A stretch of DNA of 64,000 bases from Monosiga brevicollis MX1. Its lineage: Eukaryota; Opisthokonta; Choanoflagellata; Craspedida; Salpingoecidae. This document shows, in pieces, positions 47,149 through 60,900 of this stretch; positions within the stretch are counted from its first letter, which is position 1, and each line of letters opens with the position of its first letter. The DNA lies in contig NW_001865046.1 in assembly GCF_000002865.3 (NCBI RefSeq), positions 1,032,339-1,096,338 on the forward strand, written 5' to 3'. The notes under the pieces are model-generated. The model was not told where the DNA came from. It made no database searches and worked only from the letters and a program-made list of their open reading frames with translations. A program made the position numbers and the translations under genes.

Positions 47149-48515
47149 TCAAGAGGCCCGCTCCGCACTGGTGGCTGCAGATGAAAGGGTCTGACTTTGC
47201 ACCAGAGCCTCCATCAGCCGTTGAGCCCAGACAGGAAGCACGTCACGTGCTGCAACACGAGGGGGCAGGAGCTGATCCCAGATGCCCCAGGTGTCGTGGT
47301 GGAAGGCAAACGTGCTCATCAGGAGTAGCTGCAGGGCCGTGTAGACGGCCACACAGGCTTGTGTATGAACATGCAACGTATGAAACTCGGGGCATATGGT
47401 GCAGGCATCATTTAGAATGGCTGCGGTCAGCGCGACAAGCTGGTGTTGTCGGTCGGCAAGGTTGGCCTCGGCAAAGGTGCGGGCCATGGCTTGGATATTA
47501 AGCAAGCGCTCGTCAAGGTTGACGGAAGACTCTCCAGGTGGTTTATGGCGTGCTTCGACGGGCATGGATGTTGGTAGCGGCGGCTGTTGAAGCAGTTCCT
47601 CCTGCGCCAATGCGCTAGCCACGTAAACGGCATACTAGCAAGACCAGTGCGAGTGCTGGAGTGAGGTGCACGTCTGCGCATAGCCTTCTGAGCAAGAATG
47701 CAAGTGCATGATCACATCTACCTTGTGTGGAGGCTCAAAGGCGACGTGAAACTCAAGGCACCGCACGACGATCAGCTCAGTGTTGATCACTGACTCGCGT
47801 AGGCATTCGTACAGCTGATTTACTTCGAGTACACCGCGGCCTGGGTGCAGTACCCTAGGCGTGTGGCGAAAATGGCGTGGCGCACAGCCGTAATGAGCTT
47901 CAAAAAGAGGCTGAGGCGGGGTGGGTGGCGCAGCTCACCGAAAGGCAACCGTGATAACGTCTCGCAGCTGTCGCGTCGTCTCCTGTGCCTTGCAGCTGAG
48001 ATAGACGCAGGCCACAGCCAACAGCTGACCAACCACGAGGTCAATTGTATGTTCAAGCAAAAGGAACGCGCACACTAGCACAGGCACTTTGGTCTTACCC
48101 CGCGATCCAATTGCTCGAGTGCACGATGGCGAAGGGAGCGCCAGCAAAGGTGCTGCGCCGCACAGATACTGGTCTGTGGCAATTCCAACCGCAAGCCTGC
48201 AAATAAGAAGACGATTGGGAGAAAAGTTGAGGGGCCGATATTGACCAGGTGCACCGCCTCTGACTTCAGTGGCCGGCCAGGCCCAGCTGTGTTGTGTGCG
48301 AGTCCATCGGTGCCGGTCTCGGCCAGCCGCTCGTACGCACCCATGTGTCGAATGTTGGTCAACCACTCGATAGCCTCGGCATCCTCCAACGTTGAATCCT
48401 GCGGTACAGCGGCGATGGACCGAGAGTCCCCCCTCATTGATCCCCGTCCACTTTCAAGCGGCTGTGTCTGTGCCTCCCCAGGCGCTGCCACTGCCACACC
48501 CTCCCGCGCTGCCAT
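47149..48515 (-). CDS. CCNQ: Cyclin Q (CCNQ/FAM58A)-like cyclin
   Basis: Four exons in transcript order: 48099-48515, 47939-48024, 47722-47854, 47149-47634; 373 residues (human 248). Cyclin Q activates CDK10. The first cyclin fold (about 95-210) has FLFAGLRLELPQTSICAAQH aligned with FIMEAGVKLGMRSIPIATAC of human, then LLAVACVYLSCKAQETTRQL, and INTELIVVRCLEFHVAFEPP with HK at the exon end, matching QVSFQHPHK. Spacing between the first helices equals that of human cyclin Q, which fixes the splice at 48024. The second fold is represented by VALTAAILNDACTICPEFHT and TQACVAVYTALQLLL. Compared with human there are an N-terminal extension of about 85 residues and an insert (about 229-272). It is divergent with midasin. 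Confidence 0.82.
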
Positions 48516-48603
48516 CCTGCTGCGCAGATGAGAAAAAAAGATAAATGTCAGACAATTTGTCAGATAAAATGATGAAAAAAGAGAGAGAGAGAGAGAGAGA
48601 GAG

Positions 48604-48725
<122 letters not shown>

Positions 48726-48862
48726 GAGTTGAAAGCGAAACACGCATGGCGACGTTGGCGATGAGAATTTATTTATTTTTTTTTTTTTCGCGGGGGACTC
48801 GAGCGCCGCGACGCACCCAGGCATTAGGGAGGAGTGGTGCTTGTTCGTTGTCGGTTGGATGC

Positions 48863-48868
48863 TATATA
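48863..48868 (+). promoter_or_regulatory. Candidate TATA element of midasin
   Basis: TATATA within GCTATATAGG lies about 67 bp upstream of the midasin ATG. Location is plausible; no transcript start is known. Confidence 0.25.
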
Positions 48869-48934
48869 GGATTGACTGGATTGAATAGGTCAAGAGGCAA
48901 CGAAGCGGGCTGTTCGGCCGCCTGACAGCAGGTC

Positions 48935-51900
48935 ATGGCGGCCGTGGTGCTGCCCAATGTCCCGGCCCGGCTGGCTCGGTTGCACGAGCTCGGCGGGCCG
49001 ACATGGTCCGAGGTCATTGGAGAGCACTTGGTATGCAGCAATCTTGTCAAAAGTCTGCCCAAACACGAGACTTTTTCTTAACGGGTGTGGGCACAGTCGG
49101 ATGGCTCTTTGACTCACACACATCCATGCATGGATGCACCATAGACCGACAGCACAGCTCAGCAGCTACTGGACTGGCTGGCGTGTCAGCTGTTGGTACC
49201 ATCATATACGGACGCTGTCGCCAACACATTTCGCCCTGTACTGCTGGACCTTTTAATGCGGTGCGCTCTTTGCCCTGTGGGCCAGAGACAGCCTTGCTCT
49301 GCCATGCCCAGTTGACAAGCCCTGCGCCGCCAAGCATCGTTCACGTTGCCTCGACAGCAGTACTTTTCCTTTGGACAGGCTTTTCTCTCATATTCTTCCC
49401 CTTTTGCCGGTTCATCCTGTTGTTGCCCATTAGCGCGGTCCATAAGGTTGGAATGGCCAGTGTCGACGACTTTCTTGAACAACACGAGGCTTTGTGTTTT
49501 GCCCTGGCGAGACTGCTGGTCACGACACCTGTCTTGAAGCGGTTCGTCCTTTTGCCCTTGCTCAGCCCGAGCCTCGCCTCAACCAGCAATCCTTCTCTCA
49601 TGCCTCACCCCTTGCCTTTTTACTTTGCTTAACCATGTTCAATACTCCAAATTCCGTCTTGTTTAGCGTGGCCCTGCAGTATTTTCGCTCGCGCCATGTT
49701 GTTCCGTGGGAACGTCTCCAACGCGGTGCCGCAGTGCCCGAAGCCGACCTCGCGGTGCGCACGGTGCACCGCTTCATCGCTCATACCTGTTGACCATTGC
49801 ACAGCCACCCTCTCATGTGCTTCCTCGCCCGTGCTCTTGACATGGTGCGCCCAATGGCCCTTCGTGTCGATCTTGCCTCCGGTCACGCGACACACAGGCC
49901 TTTGCTGAGATGTGCCTTCAGCTGACCGAGCTGCTGCCCGAGGCAGCAACCACGTGGGCAGACGCCGGGGTCTTGCAGCTCATGGAGCACGAATCAGATC
50001 GAATTCGCCGGTATGGTAGCTGGACGTCCGTCTTTTCTTTCTTTGGACCTCGCTCTGTTTGTACGCTCATGGACCCATCTTGCGTTCATGTCAGGCTCGG
50101 TGTGGAGGTGTACTCACTCCTGCGTCAGCTCACGACCGTCTCGCGGAATCAGTTGCTCAAGCGGTGAGCCGAACTCCTCATATTAAGCCTCTCTTCTCAT
50201 CAAAGGGAGAAAAAAAACAACGCTTTACGCATTGCCTCACGTACAAACTTCGCTTTGGGCTTGTCAGAGTGGTGGGTCCTGACGCCGATCTGCAGGCGGC
50301 TCAGTCTCATTGGGAAACGCGATTGGAATCCCGCCGCCTCGCCCGACACATGTTGCAAGAAAATCAAGCGGTCAGTCTTCTTCAACTTTTTCGAAACTGA
50401 GTGGGGTGGGATTGGTGTCGCATGGACGGACGCTCGTCTACCTGCCAACCTGATACCAAATCTCACCGATCCATGGTGACCCGATTTTCGGCTCAATCCA
50501 ATCACAAACACCCGTAGGCATCGTCCGTTCGAGATACCACTACTGGCACTTCGTCCACTGCGTTACTGGCACAGCATTTAGGGCCTGACGTCGCGCTTCT
50601 GGGTGGTGTACTTGTGCCGCACCTGTCCCATGGTACGCACGGCACAACTGGCCACGGGGCGCCGGCAGGCCTCGGGCACTCCACGGCCGAATCCAGATAT
50701 TTCCCTTCACCAACTCATGACGAAACTGACATGCAGGGTCACAGCACGTCAATGAAACTCCACGGGACCAGCATTTTATTGAAACAACTTCGTTGACCAC
50801 TTCTCTACGTCAACTTGGATTGGCATTGCAAATCGGCGCTCCTGTGATGCTTACCGGTGTGGCTGGCGTTGGCAAAACGGCGTTGATCGAGCACGCAGCT
50901 GCTTGCACTGGTCACCGAGGCGATAATAGCCTGCTACGCATTCAAATGGGCGACCAGACAGACCCGAAGGTCCGTCATCTTACTGTTTACTTCCAAAACC
51001 GAGCCTGGCCGGGCCAGAGCAATGCAATGACAACATGCCGTATTTACCACCCCCCTCTGTTCCGACCCTGGTTCGATAGATCCTACTCGGTTCATACGTG
51101 TGCACAGAGATTCCAGGCGAATTTCGCTATCAGGAAGGCGTTGTGACGCAAGCCGTCAAAGCTGGGCGGTATGCTTCACAGACTGCCCGCCTTTTGGGTT
51201 CTCGTGCGTATTTTCATCTGCCGTGCGATCGCTGCATCTTGTCCCTTAGCTGGCTTGTCATTGAAGACATGGATCTCGCACCTATGGAGGTGGCTTCCAC
51301 TTTATTGCCTCTGATTGAGGGTCGCCGTCTTTTTATTCCCAGTCGCGGCGAGACCTTGCAGGCTGCGCCGGGGTTCCAACTCTTTGCCACCCAGCGGGGT
51401 CGGGGCCCTCGCGGTGATTGCGGCCACATCTTGTTCAATCATTTCACGGTGCTCGACGTACCAGAGCCAGATGCGACAGATTTGCATCAGATTGTCTGTC
51501 ACCGCTTTCCCTCTCTCGAGGCTGTGGCCCAGCGTTTGGTCGAATGCTATCTACAGCTTGTCTCCGGCCACCGGCATACAACCACCGCGGATGGCCTGGC
51601 CGCTGTGCGGCGACATCTCAAGGGCTTCAGCCCACGCGATCTTGTTCGCTGGGCCCAGCGACTTGCCGGGTACGTGAAGAAGCAGACTTGCTCATGATAT
51701 CATTCCAGAGCGAACACCACAACATGTGGCTTACCACTTTCTGGCAATGCACCCATGCATGTGTGGTTAGGCTTTCAACTGTCTCCTCCGACCGCGTGCT
51801 GCAAGAGGCACTCGACATTTTTGCGGCCAGTGTGCCAGTGCGCGAAGCTCGCACCGCAGCCATTCTGTTTTTGGCCGATGTCCTTGACGTTCCTCGGGAT

Positions 51901-54900
51901 CGTGCTGAAAGCCTGTGCACATCGTATTCCCCGGACGTGGATCTCGTCGCCCAAGATCGTGTCATTCGCATCGGTCGCTGCCGTTTGACGTTGGCCAGCG
52001 ACAAATCGCTGAGTGCGTGTCTTGACATTTATTTTGTTCACTTGTATTTGCAGCTCCTCATCCCATTTTTCGTCCTCATTCCGTTGGTGCAGGCACTGGT
52101 CATCGCCACGGGTATGCATTCACAAAGGTAGCCTTGCGCTTGCTGGAGCAACTGGCAATCTGCGTCCAACGCCAGGAGCCAGCTTTGCTCGTGGGTGAAA
52201 CTGGCACTGGCAAGACAACTACCGTGCAATATTTGGCGCGCCAGCTTGGTTACAAATTGGTGGTAATCAACATGTCGCAGCAAAGTGAAAGCTCAGATTT
52301 GATTGGCCAATACAAGCCCGTGGATGTCCGGGCCATTGTCGAGCCGGCGGTGGATCAGTTTCGCGACATATTCGGCCGCACCTTCAGTCGCAAGCAGAAT
52401 GCAGCGTTTTTAGCCAAGGTATCGACGCTATGGCTCGTCTTCAAATTCTGGGTGGTCACCCTCAGGTGGTCGTGGCCTGGGGCTTGCATTGTGCTCCGAG
52501 CACTCACGCTCCATGTGCATGGTGCTGATCACCGTGCCTTCTGCCAGGTCGAGCTGGCTTTTGGCAAAAGCAAATGGGGCTCTTTATTGCAAGCTTTTAC
52601 GAACACCACGCAAAAAGCTCGCAAGAAGTTTGAAGGAACTGGTGCTGGTCAAAAGCAAGCCAAGACCGGCCTTGAAGCGGAGTGGGAGCGCTTTGCGCGC
52701 CAGGTGACGGCGCTTTCCCAAAAGGTGGGTTGGTCTTGTGCGTCACGGCCTTGCCTTGTTCTGCGGCCCACCTCATCACTTGGTGCTGGTCTAGGTGAAG
52801 CAAGCTGAGCAAGGGTTTGCCTTTGCCTTTGTGGAGGGTGCTCTCACGCGCGCTGTTCGCGAGGGTCATTGGGTGTTGCTTGATGAGGTCAACTTGGCCA
52901 GTCCTGAAACTTTGGAGGCTCTCAATGGTCTCTTGGAAAGCGATGTACGTCCTGTCGACCTGGGATGTCAAGATGCCGGATTCTCTCGTCCTTGCTCTTG
53001 CTTCTACCATTGTTCGACATGCTTGTATGTGTACACGTCATTTTTTTTTGAAACTCACAAATGAAATTCTTGCTGTTACCAGGGTTCCATCTCTCTCACG
53101 GAAAAGGGTGACCTCCAGCCCATTCGACGACACCCAGACTTTCGCATCTTTGGTTGCATGAACCCGGCCACGGACGTGGGCAAGCGTAACCTACCTGCTG
53201 GCACCCGTAACCGGTGAGTGTGGTGCGACGTACGCATTGTGTGCAACGTTTGCTCCTCTTGCGCCTGCAGCGCAACTCGGCACATGGGTCTGACCTGTTT
53301 TTTTTTTACTCTGGGTCACAGCTTTGTGGAACTCTATGTGGATGAGGTCTTGGATAGCGAAGATCTGCATCTCTTGGTCAAAACGTACATCGACCGTCTC
53401 TGCGGTGCACAACAAGATCGCTGGGTCCAACCCGTTGTGGACTTTTATTTGGGTGTGCAAGGGATGGCCCAGCGCCACGACCTGCGCGATGGCTCCATGC
53501 AGCGCCCTCACTTCAGCCTTCGCAGTCTCTGTCGGGCCCTGATTCATGCAGGGCGCCTGGTTAGCGTGTACGGTGTCGACCGAGCGCTCTTTGAGGGGCT
53601 TCACATGGGTTTCTTATCGCAGCTCGATGCAGCTTCGGCTGCTGCTGTGGGTAAACTTTTGGATCAACACTTGGCTGCAGTGCTTGTAGATCGCAAGCAG
53701 CTTCGCGTGTTGCCCCGTTGTCCTTCCGACGTCGTGCCCGATCGCTCAGGCCTGGGCTCGGACCACGTGGCCATTTTTGAGCATTGGCTGCGGCTTGGTC
53801 ATCAAGTTGAGCCCTGCGAACCTGGAGACTATATCTTGACCCCAACCATCGAGGGAAACCTCCGCGCTGTGACGCGTGCTGTCGCGTCTGGGCTTTTCCC
53901 CGTGCTGCTTCAAGGCCCAACGAGCTGTGGCAAGACTTCCATGGTGACATACCTGGCTGCGCGTACGGGACATCGTCTTGTGCGCATCAACAACCACGAG
54001 CACACGGATATTCAAGAGTACTTGGGAAGCTACGTGGCTGATGATCGGGGCAAGCTGCATTTTAAACACGGCGCACTTGTGCAGGCCGTGCAAAACGGCT
54101 ACTGGCTCGTTCTCGACGAGCTCAATCTCGCGCCCACCGATGTGCTTGAAGCCCTCAACCGTCTGCTCGACGACAACCGTGAACTTTACATCCCGGAAAC
54201 ACAGGAAATCATCAAAGCCCATCCCTCTTTCATGCTTTTTGCCACCCAAAACCCGCCTGGGGCGTACGGAGGGCGCAAGGCGCTGTCGCGCGCCTTTCGC
54301 AACCGCTTTGTGGAGTTGCACTTTGGCGACATCCCCAACAAGGAGCTGGAGACAATCTTGCAGCTTCGCTCGCGCATTCCAGCCTCGCTGAGCAAAAAAC
54401 TGATCCGCATCATGAAAGAGTTGCAGGTTTTACGCGCCAACTCCAATTTGTTCGCTGGCAAGGACGGTTTCATTACTCTTCGTGATCTTTTCCGATGGGC
54501 AGAGCGCTACAAGCATCAACAGCAAGCCGACGTCACCATGGTCGATGGTCAGCGGTCAGGCGTCAAAGACACACCTGCCGGCGCTTCAGCCGCAGAGCCC
54601 CCTGCCAAGCGGCAACGCGGCCAAGCTCAGGCCCAACAAGTGAGTGAAGCACGGCGCCAGGTGGGCTTGCAGTTTTTTGATCACAACATGGCCTTGGCCT
54701 GTGATGGTTACATGCTTTTGGCCGAGCGTGCACGCCTGGATGCTGAGCGCGAGCAAGTGCAGCACGTCATTGAAGACGTCCTCGACGTAAAACTCGACGT
54801 TTCTGCGCTCTACACAGAAAAGGTGTTTCCACTCTTCCGGCAGATGCAGGCTGAGATGGCCCAGGCACGTGCCGATGTGCAGCATCCCCTGCATCCTCAT

Positions 54901-57900
54901 CGCCACGTGGTGTGGACTGCTGCAATGCGACGCATGTTCTGCTTGGTGGAGCGTTGTCTTCAGGTCCAGGAGCCCGTTTTGCTTGTCGGCGAAACCGGTT
55001 CGGGCAAAACGACAGTTTGCGAAATCCTGGCTATCCTGCTTCAGCGCCCTCTGAGTGCCATCTCGTGCCATCAAAACACTGAGACCTCCGACTTTTTGGG
55101 CTCACTCCGCCCCGTTCGTCGCTCAGCTGACGACGAGGCGGAGTTGGACACGGCGACGCAGCCTGAGGTGACGGAGGAGTCGTCGTCTTCCGCTGCAGCT
55201 GCCACTGCTGAGCAAAAGGCGCCCAAACTTTTTGAATGGGTCGACGGCCCTCTGGTGTCGGCCATGAAGGAAGGTCATTTATGCCTTGTGGATGAGATTT
55301 CGCTTGCCGACGACAGCGTTCTCGAAAGATTAAACAGTGTGTTGGAGCCAACACGGCAGCTGGTCTTGGCCGAGAAAGCCGGTGCCGCCAGCATCGACAG
55401 CATTACCGCTCACGATGCTTTTGCCATGTTGGCCACTATGAATCCCGGTGGTGACTTTGGCAAAAAGGAGCTATCCCCAGCTCTTCGCAACCGCTTCACT
55501 GAACTGTGGATTCCTGCGGTCCGCGACGAGGACGACGTGCTAGCCATCTTGCGCCATTCGTTGACCGACCACCTCGACGCCAACCACAGCGAGCCGTTGG
55601 CGCTTGCAATGGTGCGCTTTACACAATGGCTGGTTCGGGACATGCAATACACCGGTGCCATTTCTTTGCGCGATTACTTGGCCTGGGCACGTTTTGTGGG
55701 GCAAACACATCGCGAGCTGACTATGTACGGCGCATTTCTACACGGTGCTTGCTTGGTCTTTGTCGATGGCATGGACGCGGCCTCCTTTGTTGAAGCAGAC
55801 GTTCGCGCTACTTGCGTGGAATTTCTCATCTCCCTCTGCCCAGCGGAGGAGCGGGAAGTTCTGCAGCGCTTGACTCTGGATGGCCCGGGTGCGGCTGGCA
55901 TACCAAGCAGCGCGGCAAATCCGACTCACTTTGGCGTTGCACCCTTTCACGTTGCTCGTGGTATGTGCAATGAGCCGACTCGTTGCTCTGTCGGTTAAGC
56001 TTTTGTTCTCAGTCACGGCAGCCCACTGTTCAAGTCGAGCGCTCATCCTGGATGGTTCATGTTCATGTTCTCATTCTGACTGGCTGCCTGCTTTCCGCTA
56101 ATGACCTACTTGTAGGTCCCCTTCCGCCAGCCGACCCTGGGTTTTCCCTGTCGGCACCCACATCAGCCACAAACATGTTTAGGGTGCTGCGAGCCATGCA
56201 GGTGCGGCCTTGCGTTGAAAACCAATGGCAACCCATCTCACGCTTATCGTTTGTTCAGTGCAACTCGCTCAACCAAACCGTCTTTCTTTGCCATGTTTTT
56301 GGTAGCTGGGAAAGCCAATTCTGTTAGAGGGTCCTCCTGGTGTGGGTAAAACAAGCCTGGTGATTTCTCTTGCCAAAATGGCCGGGTTCCGCATTGAGCG
56401 CGTCAATTTGTCGGAGCAAACCGACGTTATGGATTTGTTCGGAACAGATCTTCCTGTTGATGGCAAGGTTTGTGGAAAGCTGCTTGGTGTTTTCTTGTTC
56501 TTTCCCATTTTCCATTTTCCAGACATCCAGCCGCCACAGACTCGAATGTCATTCGACTTTTTGTGTTTCTTCTTCTCTCTTTCTTTCTCGCTCTTTGATG
56601 CATACCCTTTTCCTATTGTTGATATTATTAGGCGGGCGAGTTTGCTTGGCGCGATGGACCGTTGCTCAAGGCGCTCAAAGGTGGCCATTGGATCGTGCTC
56701 GACGAGTTGAACCTGGCGTCTCAATCCGTGCTCGAGGGCCTCAACGCTTGCCTGGATCATCGCGGGGAGGTTTACGTACCCGAACTGAATCGCACCTTTC
56801 ATTGTCCACCCGGGCAGTTTCGCGTCTTTGCGTGCCAGAATCCGCAGCGACAAGGTGGAGGTCGAAAGGGACTGCCCAAATCCTTTTTGAATCGCTTTAC
56901 TCAAGTGCAGGCCGGCGATCTGACACCCGCTGATATGGAGCTGATTCTTGGACACAGCTTTCCCATCCTCGATTCGAGTCTCGTGGCTGCCATGGTGCGT
57001 TTCAACGACTTGGTACGTCGTGAACAGGCACGCACCAGCACGGCGTCAGCCAATTTGCGTGACCTATACCGCTGGGCTGAACTCGTTGTCCGCCACGGTA
57101 CGACGGCCGACCCCCGCATCTTCATCAGCACCGTGTATGCGGGCAAGCTTGCTGACGCGTCCAGCCAGAAGCGTCTCATCGCGGAGGCAGATCTGGCTTC
57201 ATGCTGCCCGCTTGACACTGGTGTTTTGATTCTGGCCTCAAAAGAGGCAAATGCTTCCACGCAAACGCTGGCTGCAGCGCTTGAGGCGGATCATTCTTCA
57301 GTGGTGGTCCCCTGGGAGCATTGGTCGTCAAGCCGCCTGGAGCTAACGGACGAGGCCCTGCTGATCGGCCACGCTGTGCTGCCGAGGCAGCGCTTCCCAC
57401 AATTTCCAACCGGAAGCTCAGTGGCACCAGCAGTTGCCGCACATCGCCTCGCTTTATGTCCCGAATTGCTTCCCTACTTGGAGCAAATTGGTCATGCTGT
57501 GGCTGCCAACTGGATGGTCAACATCACCGGTCCAGCCGGAAGCGGCAAATCTAGCATTGTACAGTCCTTGGCCATGCTCACCAACAACCGACTATGCGTA
57601 TTTGCCATGAACTCGTCGGTTGATACCATGGAACTTCTTGGTGGCTTTGAGCAATTGGATATGACTGCGAAGCGCAACGCCATCCTGGCAAGCTTGGCGC
57701 ACCTGGAAGCGCTGATCATTGCCACTTGCATCGATGATCAGCCCGCGGAAGCAGAACCCAGTGCCGTTGTGGCAGCTCTCCGGGACCTATCCCACGAGTT
57801 CCGTTTTGTGGAGGCAAGCAATGGGCATGCTGCCGCCGCCCAACCCAAGGTGGGCGGTCTCCATGCCGAACGAATTACTGCGCTGGCCCAGAAGGTTGCG

Positions 57901-60900
57901 GTCTCCGACATTGCTTCACGCCACCCAGCCGTGGCCTCACAAAGCGAAGCTCTCACAAAGGCGGTGCAAGAGTACTGCCAGTTGTGCGCAGGCGCGCACG
58001 CTGGCGCTTTTGAGTGGCGAGACGGACCTTTGATCGAGGCTCTTCAACACGGTCATTGGCTGTTGATCGACCACGTCAACTTTTGCTCCCCCTCAGTGTT
58101 GGATCGCCTCAACAGCTTGTTGGAGCCCAATGGCGAGTTGATTGTCAGCGAGCGCGGAGTGGTTCAGGGCGAGGTGCCGCGTTTGAAACCCCATCCCAAC
58201 TTTCGAATCATTTTTACCATGGACCCTAAACACGGTCCATTGTCTCCAGCCATGCGTAACCGAGGTATTGAGGTGTGCTTGCCAACATACGTTTCCCCGC
58301 GCTCACACTTGGCCATGACGCAGGCTTGGGAGCCCGAGTTGCCCGCTGAATTTGCGGCTGCTTTGAATCCGAGCGTTGGATCCACGACCGATAGTGCTTT
58401 GCTTCATCGCGCTGCTGTCAACGCGGCCTTGCATCGCACGGCTGTGCAAAACGGTCTTGATCCACTGCTTGATGCGGCAACCCATGTGGTGCAGGGCGTC
58501 GAGCAACCTGTTCATGAGCGAAATGTCTCCACCCATCATGAGTTGGCGACTGCAGAAACGCTGATGACTCCTCGCCTACACCCACACATGCATGGTCTCG
58601 AACTGCAACTGGCTTTGCGCGCCTCGTCAGGCTTGGGCCACGCCTCAAGTGCGGAGCGCGCCGAAGGCGCCGAAGGCCTGCCTTTCAACGAGGCTGAAGT
58701 AGCTTCATTTGCGCTTCGCCTGCAACAGGCTGTATTGCCCGAGTATGGACCAAAGGCCGATGCGTTGCATCCAGCCATGGAACTGGTGCATGCACCTGCT
58801 ACAGTACAGCACGTCATTTGTGCCCGTGAGCAGCGCTTGGTGGCTGATCTCTTCGGTGCCACTCTGGCTCGAGTTGAAGCAGACGATGCTGCGGCCACGG
58901 CCAACTTTCTGGCAATGCACCAGCGCGTTGCCCGTGGCCTGTTGGATCGCCGCCGCGTACCGCCGTTGGGCGTGACTGTGGCGCGATGGTTCTTTGCACT
59001 GCGCGATTCACTCGTAGCGTTCTGGGCAACAGAGCCCGCGGCTTGGCCATTACTCGTGCAGCATCAGCTGGCGCATCGCGTTGCGCCAGTGCAACTGGCT
59101 CAAGATCGTGTCCTTCTTTTGGTGGAACGCGCTGCAATGGTCTCCAGCATGGAGCAGCTATCTGCTCTCTCGTCTGTCACTAGCGAGCTGGCGGGCGCCC
59201 TGGCGTCACTTGGAGACGCCCAGCGAGCGTTGGCACCCAATTGGGTTGACACGGCTGCGGCTGCCTGGGACGAGGTTCTGACGCGGCTTCCAGCTCTAGT
59301 GTGGCGACAACAAGCATGGTCCACTCGACTCTTTGCCGCACGCCCCTGCCGCAGTACTGCCGTGGCAGACCTGCAGCGTTCCCTTCGTCAGCTGTGGTTA
59401 GCTTTGGACCCAGTTCGAACCACAGCCATGCTGCAAGCCACATTTCTCATGCACCCGGCTGACGTGTACGTGGCGCACCCGTGCTTTGGCGAAACGGGCG
59501 CCTCGCTGGCTGAGCTTGCGGCCGCAGCCGCAACCCTGCAGCGGCTCGATGTGTTTGACGGGCGTGATGCGCTCGCGGGTCTTTCACCCGAATTGCGCCA
59601 AGAAGTTGAAGGCGCTGAAGAAGTTCAGGCTGCTGCACATGAGCACGGTGTCTTGCAAAGCGTCTTGGCGGATCGGCTGGCCCAGGCCATGGAGCGTGCG
59701 GGTGCTACGACGGCTGTTGATCTGTCCCTGCGTACCGCGTACGAACGGGCGCTTGCGGCCAAATTTTGGGGTATTAAAGAAGTGCTTGCTCACAACGTGT
59801 GCTCGGCCGTGCTCAACCGTTTGTTTGAGGTGTTAGCGAACACGGGCGATGGAACTCTTGCCGCATCACCCCATCAGCCCGCCACTGAAGCGTGGACACC
59901 TCTTATCGAACCCTCGCCAACTGTCGTGCAAAACCTGGCTCAGGCCATGGATGCTGCTGCACGCCTGGTTCAACGCCTGCAGCTCCCACAACTGGGGCGC
60001 ATCAGTGGGCTGCTGCTCGAGTTGCAGTGGCACCTGGGCTGTGCACCTGTTACCTGGGACCGTGTCTACGGCCTCGCATGGGCCTTGTTCAACCAACTAG
60101 GTCTTCACGGCTGGGTCAGCAGTGCTGAGCCGACGATGGAAGACTTTCGCTTTTTGCGCGGGTATGATGCTGACGTTGACGGACGCGAAGATGGCGTGCC
60201 TCGCGGGCCGACAGATGTTGCAGTGCCCGTTCGAACAGGCCAGGTTTTGGGCCCGGCCAAGTTTTGCCTGCCGATTGCCTCGCTTCATCTTGAGCGAGCC
60301 ACACGTTTCGAAGTGGTTCCCATCCTCTTGGCCACCGACTTTCGCAGTTCGCTCGCAACGCTTGGTGAGACCATGCTGGCCACGGCGGCTGCGACAACGA
60401 CAGCGACTGCAGTTTGCAACGAGGCGACCCACCTGCGTGGCGAACCGGTGGGGTCTGGCTTGGCCTTGCTGGAACGGGCATTGGCAGCTGAATCAGCATG
60501 GACAGCCGCTTTCAATCGCTCCGAGCTATCCGTAGGCGGACTCGCAGTCAACGTCGGCCTTGGTTTGCTGGCGTTTGTTCGCCCTGTCGATGCCGTTGAT
60601 CGAGCTCAGCACGTTCAAGAGCAACTAGGGATGCTAGATGCTCTGTTTCAGACTTACAGCTTGCAATTGCGCCACAATTATCTCTATAATCAGGAGCGAC
60701 AGGGCGTTTCGTCGAGCCCGTTGACGGTGGTATTGGAGCAGCTGCAACGACACGTCGTTGAGGCAGCTCGTCGCTTGACCCAGCAATGGATTGCTCGTGG
60801 AAGCGCCGACTCGCTGTACCCGCGCCTGTTCAGCATGTGCCAGGAATTTCTGAGTGCCGTGGCAGTGCCCGAGGTTGTACGCGAGCTTGCGCAGCGACTG

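Noticed and set aside
53218-55998. Treating the 926-codon frame as a separate gene starting at 53218
   Set aside because: It is one large exon of midasin (53322-55960); neighbouring exons join it in phase and carry the preceding and following AAA modules.
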